Positions 8,587 to 17,087 of a DNA stretch of 64,000 nucleotides are shown here, one piece after another. The notes below the pieces were generated by a model, which had not been told where the DNA came from, did not search any database, and saw nothing but the letters and a program-made list of their open reading frames with translations. Each line of letters begins with the position of its first letter. The stretch's first letter is position 1. The position numbers and the translations under genes were made by a program. Source of the stretch: Mesorhizobium sp. (lineage in GTDB: Bacteria; Pseudomonadota; Alphaproteobacteria; Rhizobiales; Rhizobiaceae); contig SAQL01000029.1 of NCBI GenBank assembly GCA_004020645.1, forward strand, positions 1 through 64,000, written 5' to 3'.

Positions 8587-9111
8587 ATGTTGCTCGCCGC
8601 ATCGGTGCTGCTGAAGGGGCTGGCCATTCCTTTGCTGGCAAGGATCGCCTGGCTCGACTTCACCACTCAGAAGATATCCAACCAGAATGTGCTGCTGCTG
8701 CTTTGCCTGGGTTTGGGCTCGCTGCAGCTCCTATCGGTGCAATCCGGGTCGTGGTGGGACATGGGTCTGAGTGCAATCGCCGGCCTTTTATTGTTTGTTG
8801 CGCTGTTTCCGTTCTGGGTCCTGCGCAAGGTCGGGGCCGGCGACGTCAAGCTGATGGCGGTGGTGCCGTTGCTGATCGGCGGCAGTGGGCTCGTCGTATT
8901 TTCAGTGCTGCTGCTGGTTTTCGCTCTCGCCACGGCGATGGTCGTCAAAAATCCGCTCATGCTGCCGCAAGGCGTCTTTCGCCTGTATGTTCAGCACCTG
9001 GACCGCAAAGGCGTTGTGCCGTTCGGCGTGCCGATCTCGCTCGCAGCGATCTGCACGATAGGGTTCATGATCTACGTCACCTTGATGCCCCATCCCGGTC
9101 CAGCGATCTGA
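8587..9111 (+). CDS. cpaA: Prepilin peptidase CpaA/TadV
   Basis: A 174-residue integral membrane A24-family aspartic peptidase that cleaves the Flp leader. The two expected catalytic Asp residues are seen in 'LDFTTQKISNQ' (about residue 22) and in the signature GAGDVKLM (about 86-93). Five to six hydrophobic helices fill the rest. This is the short form without the methyltransferase domain of PilD, as usual for Tad systems. It is last in the plus-strand arm and its likely substrate is the flp product at 3917-4129. Confidence 0.92.
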   Translation: MLLAASVLLKGLAIPLLARIAWLDFTTQKISNQNVLLLLCLGLGSLQLLSVQSGSWWDMGLSAIAGLLLFVALFPFWVLRKVGAGDVKLMAVVPLLIGGSGLVVFSVLLLVFALATAMVVKNPLMLPQGVFRLYVQHLDRKGVVPFGVPISLAAICTIGFMIYVTLMPHPGPAI

Positions 9112-9321
9112 CCAGACAGGAATTGCCGCAACTGCTTGGCGGAACATCTCGGGCGTCTATGATCTCAAGCGGCTCGCGTCAGACGCCAGTGTTGAGGTCG
9201 ATGAGCAGTAGGTTCCGTTCAATGACGCCCAAAGACCGTTTCACGTTAACCGTCAGGAAATGACGGTCTTGAATGGCGGCAAACGAATTCGGGCCGAGAC
9301 CTGCGATGCCTTCAGGGTGGT

Positions 9322-10179
9322 GTGGCGGCGCCGATCAATCGCGCCGGAATGTCCGTGATGGATCGGAGCAGGCGCAATGTGCTGATCGGTGTGTCTATCT
9401 TCGGAGCCCTGAGCCTTGCGGGGCTGCTTCCTACCATGTGCGCAATGCGGCAAATCAGGACGAAATCCCCCATGGCCGAAACCAGCCGTCCCAAACGGCC
9501 GCCAGGACAGGCGAAGCCGTTGCTGGAGGAAGATATCGCGCCGGTGCTTGCGCGCCTTGATGCCTGGTATGCTGCCCATCTGCCGCCAGACAGATCTGTG
9601 TTCAATCCGCCGGCCACTGACGCGCAACTGGATGCGTTCGAGCGCCTGATCGGCCTCAAGATGCCGCGCGCCTATCGCGACCTATACCGATGGCACGACG
9701 GCGAAAACGACGACCGTCGGGGCCATATCTATGGGTATCCGCTGCTGCCGCTGCATCAGGCAGGGGCGCAATGGAAAGTCTGGGTCGATGTGCTCGCCGA
9801 TTTCGGCGGCAATCGCTATGAAATTCCCGGAGGGGCGTGGCCTGAACACGCGGTTGACCCGGCCTATATCAATCCGCGCTGGATACCGCTGACCCATGAT
9901 GGCTCAGGCAATCATATCGGTCTCGATTTCGATCCCTGGCCCGGCGGTCGCGTCGGCCAGGTCATCCTCTTTGGGCGCGACGAAGACGTGAAGGCGGTGC
10001 TTGCGGAATCCCTTGGCAAGTTCCTCGAGTGGATCGCCGGCCTGCTGGAAAGCGGCAATTTCAGATTGGAAGCGGCGGAAGAGCCAGTGCTGCGCCGGTT
10101 CCGATTGAAAGACCCCCCATCAAACGACTTCCACGAAGGCGCACGAAGCCTTCTGGGCGCACCTGGCCCCTTCCTATGA
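9322..10179 (+). CDS. SMI1/KNR4 (SUKH) family protein with N-terminal membrane or Tat-like segment
   Basis: A 285-residue frame. The N-terminal part holds SRRNVLIG followed by a hydrophobic stretch, which could be a twin-arginine signal or a membrane anchor. The region at about 80-240 fits the SMI1/KNR4 fold: 'DAQLDAFERLIGLKMPRAYR', 'YRWHDGENDD', 'WIPLTHDGSGNHIGLDFDP' and 'VILFGRDED'. Many bacterial SUKH proteins are immunity proteins to polymorphic toxins, but no toxin gene is visible next to it. Start is uncertain: GTG 9322 follows AGGGTGG; ATGs at 9349 and 9358 are alternatives. It is not a Tad component. Confidence 0.75.
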   Translation: MAAPINRAGMSVMDRSRRNVLIGVSIFGALSLAGLLPTMCAMRQIRTKSPMAETSRPKRPPGQAKPLLEEDIAPVLARLDAWYAAHLPPDRSVFNPPATDAQLDAFERLIGLKMPRAYRDLYRWHDGENDDRRGHIYGYPLLPLHQAGAQWKVWVDVLADFGGNRYEIPGGAWPEHAVDPAYINPRWIPLTHDGSGNHIGLDFDPWPGGRVGQVILFGRDEDVKAVLAESLGKFLEWIAGLLESGNFRLEAAEEPVLRRFRLKDPPSNDFHEGARSLLGAPGPFL

Positions 10180-10461
10180 CGGCATGTATTTCGGTGACGC
10201 ACGTCCGTGCGGAGCGGGATAGGCATTGCATCGTGACTCTGCAGGGTTGCAACTTGGTATTTAGCCCTTGCCAGTGAGATCGAGACCAGGAATAGAATCC
10301 TTCGTTGCGGCGACCACGAAACCGAGATCGCAATTCTCAAAGGGCGATGTGGCGCTCCAAAAACTTAAAATCGGTGGCTTCGGCTCTAGTCGTGCCGTTG
10401 GCGTTCATCGGGTTAGCCGGTTGACCGTCTCAATAATGGCCTTCGCAAGCGCTACGTCCTC
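10180..10461. other. Intergenic region, no supported gene
   Basis: No frame with a ribosome site and protein-like composition was found. On the minus strand around 10407-10518 a short frame reads like a protein C-terminus (ending ETVNRLTR then stop) but has no start and no recognisable family, so it may be a gene remnant. Confidence 0.4.
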
Positions 10462-11670
10462 ATGGACCGGCTCAGGACCGGCTGCCGGTGGCAAGGGCAA
10501 GCCGGCAAGGGAGCAGGTTTATTTCTGAGTGGTCACCAGGCGTGGCCGCCACTACCCAATCCTCCGTTGATCCGAAGATCACGCCGTCCTAGTTGCACTG
10601 AACAAATCGCTGGCCGTATAGTAGCGCGAGAGTGGGGGGGCTTCGCCATTTTCAAATACAATCCGGCACTGGACGGGCTTAGAGCCATGGCCGTCCTCTT
10701 TGTGCTGGCTCATCACTGTGAGGTGCCGTACTTCGGCGGCGGCTACAGCGGCGTTGACCTGTTCTTCGTGCTGAGCGGGTATCTCATCACAACGATTCTG
10801 AGAAATGAAGTCGCCGGCAGCGGCAGGTTGAATTTCGGGGCATTCTATTGGCGCCGAGCGCTGCGCCTCTGGCCACCGCTGCTCATGATGCTGGCGCTCT
10901 ACGCGCTTTCGGCGCCGTGGTTCTTTCCAAAGGCCGACGTGGCGACCGACGTGTTGCTGGCGGGGACATATCTGAGCGACTATTCCCGTGCCTTTTGGGG
11001 GGTGCCGGACTACATCCGTCACACGTGGTCGCTCTCGGTCGAGGAGCATTTCTATCTATTGTGGCCGCTTATGATCGTTGGAACGGCCAAATGGAGCGGC
11101 AGACGGCTGGTGGCGCTTTTCGGCTTGATCTTCATCATTGCCACGATGTGGCGGGTTGTCGATGCAGCCTTGTTTCTCAACTGGGAGAGGCTCTATTTTC
11201 GCTTCGACACGCGCTTCAGCGGCTTGATGCTAGGTGCGACAGTTGCCGTTTTGCCGTGGAGGCCCGGACGCAGCGCTGATCTGATCGCCGCAGTGTCGCT
11301 GACGGCGTTTGCTCTCATCGTGGTTTTCCTGAAATACCGCTGGCAATTCCCAGTGTGGACAATTTTCGTTGATCTCGCATCGGCCGGTCTCGTTTTGGCC
11401 GTTGCAGGCGCCCCCGGGCGAGTATCCGCGGTCCTGTCGTGGCGTCCGATCGTCTACGTCGGGTTGCTGTCCTATTCGATATATCTGGTTAACTACCCGA
11501 TCGTGAGGGCAATGGATCATCAGTTCAGCGTCGTGACGACGCTGAGCGTCACGCTGATCGGGTCGCTTATCCTCGCGGCGCTATGCTTTGAATTCGTCGA
11601 AAGGCCGTTGAGGGCCTACAGGCATCGCGTATCGCGGCCACCGCTCATAGAGTCTGCTCGCGCCGACTGA
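10462..11670 (+). CDS. Acyltransferase 3 family membrane protein (OafA-like)
   Basis: An integral membrane O-acyltransferase that likely modifies surface polysaccharide or lipopolysaccharide. Signature elements are 'YNPALDGLRAMAV', 'HHCE' (the conserved His), 'GVDLFFVLSGYLI' and 'WSLSVEEHFYLLWP', then about ten hydrophobic helices. Homologues usually begin just before the YNPALDGLRA block (DNA about 10650). The first roughly 60 codons of the open frame do not look coding, so the true start is probably downstream of 10462; no ATG, GTG or TTG lies close to the block, only ATT at 10648 preceded by a G-run. The stop at 11670 is secure. Confidence 0.85.
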   Translation: MDRLRTGCRWQGQAGKGAGLFLSGHQAWPPLPNPPLIRRSRRPSCTEQIAGRIVAREWGGFAIFKYNPALDGLRAMAVLFVLAHHCEVPYFGGGYSGVDLFFVLSGYLITTILRNEVAGSGRLNFGAFYWRRALRLWPPLLMMLALYALSAPWFFPKADVATDVLLAGTYLSDYSRAFWGVPDYIRHTWSLSVEEHFYLLWPLMIVGTAKWSGRRLVALFGLIFIIATMWRVVDAALFLNWERLYFRFDTRFSGLMLGATVAVLPWRPGRSADLIAAVSLTAFALIVVFLKYRWQFPVWTIFVDLASAGLVLAVAGAPGRVSAVLSWRPIVYVGLLSYSIYLVNYPIVRAMDHQFSVVTTLSVTLIGSLILAALCFEFVERPLRAYRHRVSRPPLIESARAD

Positions 11671-11766
11671 GAGGCACGCTGCCGCCAACAAACCTATTCG
11701 GCTCCTGCATGACGCTGGACTTTACCCACGCCCCTTCTACCCTACGGGAGGTGACTTGCGCGTGGC

Positions 11767-11925
11767 TTATGCGGCCTTTAGCTGTTCGACCGGCTTCCTG
11801 CCTGACATCGCAGTCAATCGCGCAGCGGCGAATGCGCCCAAAACCATGAAGGCAGCCGTCACGGTAAGGAAGATCGAGGACGCGAGAACAGTCCCGTCCT
11901 GTACATAACAACTTGCGAATTCCAT
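11767..11925 (-). CDS. Small single-span membrane protein, unknown
   Basis: A 52-residue frame starting at ATG 11925 behind the strong ribosome site GGGAGGGG. It has one hydrophobic helix (about residues 13-36, ASSIFLTVTAAFMVLGAFAA) and a short basic C-terminal tail. I do not recognise the family. The strong ribosome site and helix argue for a real gene; the small size and isolated position leave doubt. Confidence 0.45.
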   Translation of the reverse strand: MEFASCYVQDGTVLASSIFLTVTAAFMVLGAFAAARLTAMSGRKPVEQLKAA

Positions 11926-12058
11926 AACGCTACCCCTCCCACCTAAATCCCGATCCAGCGGCCCAACACCCGCTCTGCCAACTAAAGCATGATCTTGATT
12001 CAAGAGAAATACAAGTGATCGCTAATGTGGGTAGTGCTCAGTTGGCTGAGGGAGGAGC

Positions 12059-12247
12059 CTATTGTTCGGTCGGCAGCGGCTCGTGCTCGGGGAGATGATG
12101 ATGCAGCACCTCGCCAAGGTTTCGCGTGTCGAATGTCTGGCCACAGACGGGGCAGAACTCGAAATGCTCTGTTTCGTCGTTGGCAGGCGGCCCGTGGCGC
12201 TTGCCCTTGATGCCGGTTGCGGGGTTGTTGGTTCGATCTCGTGTCAC
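12059..12247 (-). CDS. Small C2H2-like zinc-finger protein, hypothetical
   Basis: A 62-residue protein whose second half reads FCPVCGQTFDTRNLGEVLHH then HLPEHEPLP, with CxxC followed about 15-20 residues later by a cluster of His residues, a likely zinc-binding C2H2-type knuckle. Small proteins with this 'CPVCG...HH...HEP' pattern occur in rhizobia, to my recollection. Function is unknown. It lies next to a decayed ligase fragment and tRNA-Arg in a gene-poor stretch. Confidence 0.55.
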   Translation of the reverse strand: MTRDRTNNPATGIKGKRHGPPANDETEHFEFCPVCGQTFDTRNLGEVLHHHLPEHEPLPTEQ

Positions 12248-12322
12248 GTTGGTTGCGACCGCGCGTTTGATAGGGACGGTCCGACAGCCGCTGCGGAGTA
12301 GGCAACCGACCGCCGGGCCTAA

Positions 12323-12492
12323 TTCGACGGCTACCGCTCCCAGATCATCATCGACGCCGGCGGCGCGCGGATTTTCACCCGCCGCGGTCTCGATTGGACT
12401 GCCAAGTACCGCGATCTAGCCGAGGCAGCCAAAGGTCTCAACGTACAGAACGCCATCATCGACGGCGAAGTCGTCGTCTTAAATGAGGCCGT
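12323..12492 (+). pseudogene. Remnant of an ATP-dependent DNA ligase (LigD-type nucleotidyltransferase domain)
   Basis: About 57 codons read FDGYRSQIIID, then 'IFTRRGLDWTAKYRDL' and end in IIDGEVVVLNE. These are motif I (K-x-DGYR, without the Lys), the intervening segment and the DGE motif III of the ligase domain of bacterial NHEJ-type ATP-dependent ligases. The codon where the catalytic Lys should stand is TAA (12320-12322). Similarity is lost on both sides, so this is a gene fragment and not a working ligase. It ends 57 bp from the 3' end of tRNA-Arg. Confidence 0.75.
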
Positions 12493-12549
12493 TTGCAACA
12501 TGGCGCGACATGAGCACCGAGAAAATCAAACGTAAGTATCTGATTTTGT

Positions 12550-12626
12550 TGGTGATCCCGACAGGAATCGAACCTGTGACCTACAGATTAGGAATCTGCC
12601 GCTCTATCCTACTGAGCTACGGGACC
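12550..12626 (-). tRNA. tRNA-Arg (anticodon CCU)
   Basis: On the minus strand the gene begins GGTCCCG (acceptor 5' strand, 12626-12620), followed by a D arm, an anticodon arm with loop TTCCTAA (anticodon CCT), the T arm with GGTTCGATTCC and the 3' acceptor strand CGGGATC plus ACCA. The acceptor stem has seven pairs including one G-U. The CCA end is encoded. It decodes AGG. Confidence 0.95.
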
Positions 12627-12775
12627 ACGCGGCTCGACACATAACCGCTTCGGACCGTTTCGCCAAGAGGCAGGCTCGATGCAATCGGCCGGTTGCGAGT
12701 GGATCGCAAAGATGAGCTCGGGATAGCGGAACTTCGGATCACCGCCGCGCTTTAGTGTGCCGAAGGAGATGCCGC

Positions 12776-13069
12776 ATGAGTGCTACGAAAGAGTTCTTCG
12801 AAACCTGGCTCCGGGAGAACGTCGGCGACCTGCCCGCCGAAAGCGAGGTGAGCGTGGCGGTCCTGGCGCAGCAATTCGAACAGGATGCCGACGCGGCCGG
12901 CTTTGGTCACGAGGTGCGCGAAGACGAGATCGGCGACATTGAAGAGGCTATTGCGGAAGCCCTGAGCAAGGCCAGGGCAGGCGCAGAGCCGCAGGCTGCG
13001 GCCGAAGAGAGCGATCCGGCGTCCGTCATGGAGGCGCTGAAGGTCGACGACCCGAAGAGCGGACCATAG
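12776..13069 (+). CDS. Probable DUF768-family small protein
   Basis: A 97-residue acidic protein. The N-terminus 'MSATKEFFETWLRENVGDLP' resembles DUF768 proteins, a family largely confined to Mesorhizobium. The middle is rich in Glu, Asp and Ala and probably helical. The ATG at 12776 follows GAAGGAG at good spacing; the seven codons upstream in the open frame are not needed. No function is known for the family. Confidence 0.65.
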   Translation: MSATKEFFETWLRENVGDLPAESEVSVAVLAQQFEQDADAAGFGHEVREDEIGDIEEAIAEALSKARAGAEPQAAAEESDPASVMEALKVDDPKSGP

Positions 13070-13161
13070 CGGTCAAGGCACCATCGATTGATTTTCGCAT
13101 AGCTTCTTCCCACCGGTTGCGGCTCCCCTCCACATGGCAGGGCTATCGCATATTGGTAAGT

Positions 13162-13342
13162 ACCCCCTCACCCGGATTGCCAACCGAATTGCGAAGGGCA
13201 ATTCGGGACAATCCGACCTCTCCCCAAGGGGAGAGGAGCCAGCGCTGACGCTTCTCTCTTCTCCCCGGCGGGGAGAAGGTGGCCGCCCACGGGTCTTGCC
13301 TCCGGCAAGCCCGAGGACAGGCTCCGCGGCCGGATGAGGGGG
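13162..13342. repeat. Family E palindromic repeat element with terminal inverted repeats
   Basis: The 181-bp unit is bounded by CCCCCTCACCCGG at the left and CCGGATGAGGGGG at the right. Inside are CTCTCCCC/GGGGAGAG and TTCTCCCC/GGGGAGAAG palindromes and a GCAAG-rich arm. Elements of this architecture are common between genes in mesorhizobia. It fills most of the 339-bp gap between the DUF768 gene and the M20 hydrolase; no gene was seen there. Confidence 0.75.
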
Positions 13343-13408
13343 CAGTTCTCATATGCGATTGCCCTACCCTATATATGGGGGCAAGCCCGAGGGTAGGCTT
13401 TGTATCCA

Positions 13409-14572
13409 TCAGGCGGCCAGCGCCGTCTCCGCGAGCTTCACCCAATAGCTCATGCCGTGCGGGATGACCTCGTCGTTGAAATCATAGGCCGGATTGTGGA
13501 GTCCGGCGGTGTCGCCATTGCCGATGAAGATGAAGGCGCCGGGCCGCGCCTCCAGCATATAGGAGAAATCCTCGCCGCCCATCACCGGCTGGATAGCGCG
13601 GTGCACATGGGCCTCGCCGGCGACATCAGCGGCGACGTCGCTGGCAAAGGCCGTCTCCTCCGGATGGTTGAAGGTGACGGGATAATTGGCGTTGTAGTCG
13701 ACCTCGATCGTTGCGCCGAAGGCCGCGCCCACGCCCTCGCAGATGGCGCGCACGCGCTGCTCAGCCTTCCTGGCGACCTCCTTCTTCAGCGTGCGCACGG
13801 TGCCGGCGATCTCGGCGCTCTCGGGAATGACGTTGTAGGCGTCGCCGGCGTGGAACTTCGTCACCGACACCACGACAGCCTCGACCGGATCGGTGCTGCG
13901 CGAGGCGATCGTCTGCAGAGCGCCGACGAGCTGGCTGGCGATGACGATCGGGTCGATCGTGCCGTGCGGCATCGCCGCATGCCCGCCCCGGCCCTTGACG
14001 GTGATGGTGAATTCGGCGGTCGCCGCCATGATCGGGCCCGACTTGATGGCGAATTGCCCGACCGGCAGGCCCGGCATGTTGTGCATGCCGAATACCTTGG
14101 AAATGCCGAAGCGCTCCATCATGCCGTCCTTGACCATCTCGTTGCCGCCACCGCCGCCTTCTTCGGCGGGCTGGAAGATCACTGCGACGGAACCGGCGAA
14201 ATTGCGCGTCTCGGCAAGATATTTGGCAGCACCGAGCAGCATCGCGGTGTGGCCGTCATGGCCGCAGGCGTGCATCTTGCCAGGAATGGTCGAGGCGTAG
14301 GGTTTTCCGGTGATCTCGTTGAGCGGCAGCGCATCCATGTCGGCGCGCAGGCCGATGCTCGTGCCTTCGCCCAGGCGGCCGCGGATGATGCCGACGACAC
14401 CGGTCTTGCCGAGGCCGGTCACCACGTCGTCGCAACCGAACGCCTTCAGCTTGTCGGTGACGAAGGCGGCGGTCTTGAAGACGTCGAAATTCAGCTCCGG
14501 CGTCTGGTGCAGATGGCGGCGCCAGCCGGCGACCTCGTCTTGCATTTCGGCGGCGCGGTTCAGGATCGGCAT
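13409..14572 (-). CDS. M20 family amidohydrolase (hippurate/N-acyl-amino-acid hydrolase type)
   Basis: A 387-residue cytoplasmic metallopeptidase of the M20D subfamily that hydrolyses N-acylated amino acids such as hippurate or N-acetyl-amino acids. Family motifs are 'WRRHLHQTPEL' (about 15-25), 'GLRADMDALPL', 'HACGHDGHTAMLLGAA' with metal-binding residues (about 95-110), 'FQPAEEGGGG' with the catalytic Glu, and 'VMGGEDFSYML' near the C-terminus. The frame is open to 14653, but the ATG at 14572 matches the usual family N-terminus. The exact substrate cannot be deduced. Confidence 0.92.
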   Translation of the reverse strand: MPILNRAAEMQDEVAGWRRHLHQTPELNFDVFKTAAFVTDKLKAFGCDDVVTGLGKTGVVGIIRGRLGEGTSIGLRADMDALPLNEITGKPYASTIPGKMHACGHDGHTAMLLGAAKYLAETRNFAGSVAVIFQPAEEGGGGGNEMVKDGMMERFGISKVFGMHNMPGLPVGQFAIKSGPIMAATAEFTITVKGRGGHAAMPHGTIDPIVIASQLVGALQTIASRSTDPVEAVVVSVTKFHAGDAYNVIPESAEIAGTVRTLKKEVARKAEQRVRAICEGVGAAFGATIEVDYNANYPVTFNHPEETAFASDVAADVAGEAHVHRAIQPVMGGEDFSYMLEARPGAFIFIGNGDTAGLHNPAYDFNDEVIPHGMSYWVKLAETALAA

Positions 14573-14803
14573 GATGGTTCCATCTCGCTGTTGGAGCAGA
14601 CGGGCCTCTGCCTGCTGCTTTGCAAATTGTGCCTGCTGTTTTACAATTGTCATTCAGGCACTTTGCCATGTTGACGTCACATAGGCTAAATAGCACCGCA
14701 AGATTGCGATCCGGATAGGGACCGGATCACCATGCTGGCGATCGCGTAACAAATCTTACGGAGCCAGAGGCGACTGCGGCAAGAGGCGATTTCGGATTCC
14801 ACC

Positions 14804-15970
14804 ATGCGGTACAGGCATTTCCTCAAATTATTGGTGGCGGGCGCCGTGGCGCTTCCGGTGCTGGCCGGACCGGCTCTCGCCAATCCGACGATCGTGTTCG
14901 AACTGGGGAATGGCAAGATCCTCCAGCACCAGGAGGCTTTCAAGCGCTGGTATCCTGCCTCGCTGACCAAGCTGATGACCGCCTATGTGGCATTTCGTGC
15001 GATTGCCGCGGGCGAGGTCCAGCTCGATTCGCCGATCAAGGTCACGAAACGTTCCGCCGGCGAGCCGCCGAGCAAGATGGGCTTCAAGCCGGGCTCGGTC
15101 ATGCGGCTCGACAACGCGCTGAAGATGATCCTGGTCAAGTCGGCCAACGACGTCGCCATGGCCGTCGGCGAGAACATCGGCGGTTCGCAGGCCGCTTTCG
15201 CCGAACGCATGAACACCGAGGCGCGCCGGCTCGGCATGACCGGAACGCATTTCGTCAACCCGAACGGGCTGTTTTCGCCGGACCAGTATACGACGGCGCG
15301 CGACCTCGGCTTGCTGGTGATGGCGATCCGCACGGAATTTCCGCAATATGCGCCATGGTTCTCGATCGAGGGCCTGGCCATCGGCAAGAAGCAGATCCCG
15401 AACTACAATCTCCTGATCGGCCGCTATCCCGGCGCCGACGGCATGAAGACCGGTTTCGTCTGTCCCTCGGGCTTCAACATGATCGGCTCGGCAACACGCG
15501 ACGGGCGCACGCTGGTGGCGGTGGTGCTTGGCGAGAAGTCGGCCGTCAGCCGCGCCGAGACCGTCGCCAAGCTGCTCGACCGCGGCTTTGCCACGCCGAC
15601 ACCGGGCTGGTTGACCGTGGCGGCGCTGCCTTCCTATGGCGACACCACATCGGTCAACAACCTGAATGACGAGATTTGCAGGAGAAAGCCGGCTAAGGAG
15701 CAGTCGGAAGCTGTCCCCGTCGGCGATAAGAATGCGCCAAAATCTCCTTATCGGAAAAAGCTCGACCATGTGCCGACATTGGTCGCCGTCGGCCTTGGCG
15801 GCGCCACCGGGCCGAAGCCGAAGGCGATGCTCGATGCATCGGGCCAGGAATATGCAGACGTGCCGCTGCCGAACTGGCGGCCCGACCTGCCACCGCCACC
15901 CGGCGCCGAGCCGGCAGTGATCGGTTCCGCCACCGCGGCCCAGGACCGGCCCGCCAAGGTCTTGAACTAG
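14804..15970 (+). CDS. D-alanyl-D-alanine carboxypeptidase (S11, penicillin-binding protein)
   Basis: A 388-residue S11 peptidase that trims the terminal D-Ala of peptidoglycan stem peptides in the periplasm. A signal peptide (residues 1-26, ending ALA) precedes the catalytic domain with SxxK in 'PASLTKLM' (Ser at about 49), SxN in 'KSANDVA' and KTG in 'DGMKTGFVC'. The C-terminal third is Pro-rich and low complexity and lacks an obvious amphipathic anchor. It ends 4 bp before the CobW gene, so the two may be cotranscribed. Confidence 0.92.
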   Translation: MRYRHFLKLLVAGAVALPVLAGPALANPTIVFELGNGKILQHQEAFKRWYPASLTKLMTAYVAFRAIAAGEVQLDSPIKVTKRSAGEPPSKMGFKPGSVMRLDNALKMILVKSANDVAMAVGENIGGSQAAFAERMNTEARRLGMTGTHFVNPNGLFSPDQYTTARDLGLLVMAIRTEFPQYAPWFSIEGLAIGKKQIPNYNLLIGRYPGADGMKTGFVCPSGFNMIGSATRDGRTLVAVVLGEKSAVSRAETVAKLLDRGFATPTPGWLTVAALPSYGDTTSVNNLNDEICRRKPAKEQSEAVPVGDKNAPKSPYRKKLDHVPTLVAVGLGGATGPKPKAMLDASGQEYADVPLPNWRPDLPPPPGAEPAVIGSATAAQDRPAKVLN

Positions 15971-15974
15971 CCTG

Positions 15975-17087
15975 ATGAGCAGCGGCTTTCCCATCGCCGT
16001 CTCGGTGCTGACCGGTTTTCTCGGCGCCGGCAAGACGACGCTGCTCAACCGGCTGCTGAGGGATCCCGCGCTTGCCGATACCGCGGTCATCATCAACGAG
16101 TTCGGCGAGGTGGCGATCGACCATCTCCTGGTCGAACAGGCCTCCGACGGCATCATCCAGCTTTCCGACGGCTGTCTCTGCTGCACGGTGCGCGGCGAAT
16201 TGGTCGACACGCTGGCCGATCTCGTCGACCGGCTGCAGACCGGCCGCATCGCCCGGCTTGCCCGCGTCGTCATCGAAACCACCGGCCTCGCCGATCCGGC
16301 GCCGGTGCTGCAGTCGATCATGGCGCATCCGGCGCTGGTCCATGCCTTCCGGCTCGATGGCGTCATCACATTGGTCGACTCGGTCAACGGCAATGCGACG
16401 CTCGACGCCCATGTCGAGGCGGTGAAGCAGGTGGCGGTCGCCGACCGCATCGTGCTGACGAAAGCCGATCTGGCCACCGATCCGCACGACGTCGAGGCCC
16501 TGCGGGCCCGGCTGCGGCAGATCAATCCGGGTGCCGAACTGCTCGATGCGGGTGACAGAAGGACCGACGTAGCGGCGCTGTTCGATTGCGGCCTCTCGGC
16601 CACCAAGTCCGCCGACGTGCGGCGCTGGCTGGGCGAGGAAGCCGCCCATGATCACCATGGCGATCATGACCACGGCGACCATGACCACGGCGACCATGAC
16701 CACGATCATCGGCACGATTCCCGCGTACGCGCCTACTCGCTGGTTCATGAAGGGCCGGTGCCGTTTTCGGCGATCGAGATGTTCCTCGACCTGTTGCGAT
16801 CGGCGCATGGCGAGCGCCTGCTGCGCATGAAGGGCGTCATCGAATTGCTGGAAGACCCATCGCGGCCACTGGTCGTCCACGGCGTCCAGAAGATCCTGCA
16901 TCCGCCGGCGCGGCTGCCGTCCTGGCCGGACGGTCAACGCGGCACAAGGCTGGTGCTGATCACGCTCGACATGCCGGAAGATTACGTCCGCCGGCTGTTT
17001 GCCGCCTTCACCAACCGGCCATCGATCGACACACCGGACCGCGCAGCGCTGGAAAACAACCCGCTGGCCATCGCCGGAAGCGGCTGA
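15975..17087 (+). CDS. CobW-family (G3E) GTPase/metallochaperone with His-rich linker
   Basis: A 370-residue G3E GTPase. Walker A is GFLGAGKTTL (about 13-22), the metal-binding CxCC motif is in 'DGCLCCTVRGEL' (about 66-77), and 'LTKADL' is the nucleotide-specificity motif. A His/Asp-rich tract of about 25 residues built on repeated GDHDH units (DNA 16650-16715) separates the GTPase domain from the CobW C-terminal domain. Such tracts bind zinc or other divalent metals, so a zinc-delivery role is likelier than cobalt-corrin synthesis; cobS and cobT are 10 kb away. Its stop abuts a family E repeat. Confidence 0.9.
   Translation: MSSGFPIAVSVLTGFLGAGKTTLLNRLLRDPALADTAVIINEFGEVAIDHLLVEQASDGIIQLSDGCLCCTVRGELVDTLADLVDRLQTGRIARLARVVIETTGLADPAPVLQSIMAHPALVHAFRLDGVITLVDSVNGNATLDAHVEAVKQVAVADRIVLTKADLATDPHDVEALRARLRQINPGAELLDAGDRRTDVAALFDCGLSATKSADVRRWLGEEAAHDHHGDHDHGDHDHGDHDHDHRHDSRVRAYSLVHEGPVPFSAIEMFLDLLRSAHGERLLRMKGVIELLEDPSRPLVVHGVQKILHPPARLPSWPDGQRGTRLVLITLDMPEDYVRRLFAAFTNRPSIDTPDRAALENNPLAIAGSG

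Noticed and set aside
10407..10518. Minus-strand fragment ending in ETVNRLTR
   Set aside because: No start codon, no family match I can name and too short to claim as a gene.
10648..10650. ATT as the start codon of the acyltransferase
   Set aside because: A G-rich stretch precedes it at good spacing, but non-canonical starts need stronger evidence. The start is left uncertain.
14828..16606. Long open frame of 592 codons on the minus strand
   Set aside because: It is antisense to the carboxypeptidase and CobW genes, has Arg/His/Asp-rich composition typical of shadow frames in high-GC DNA and no family motif.
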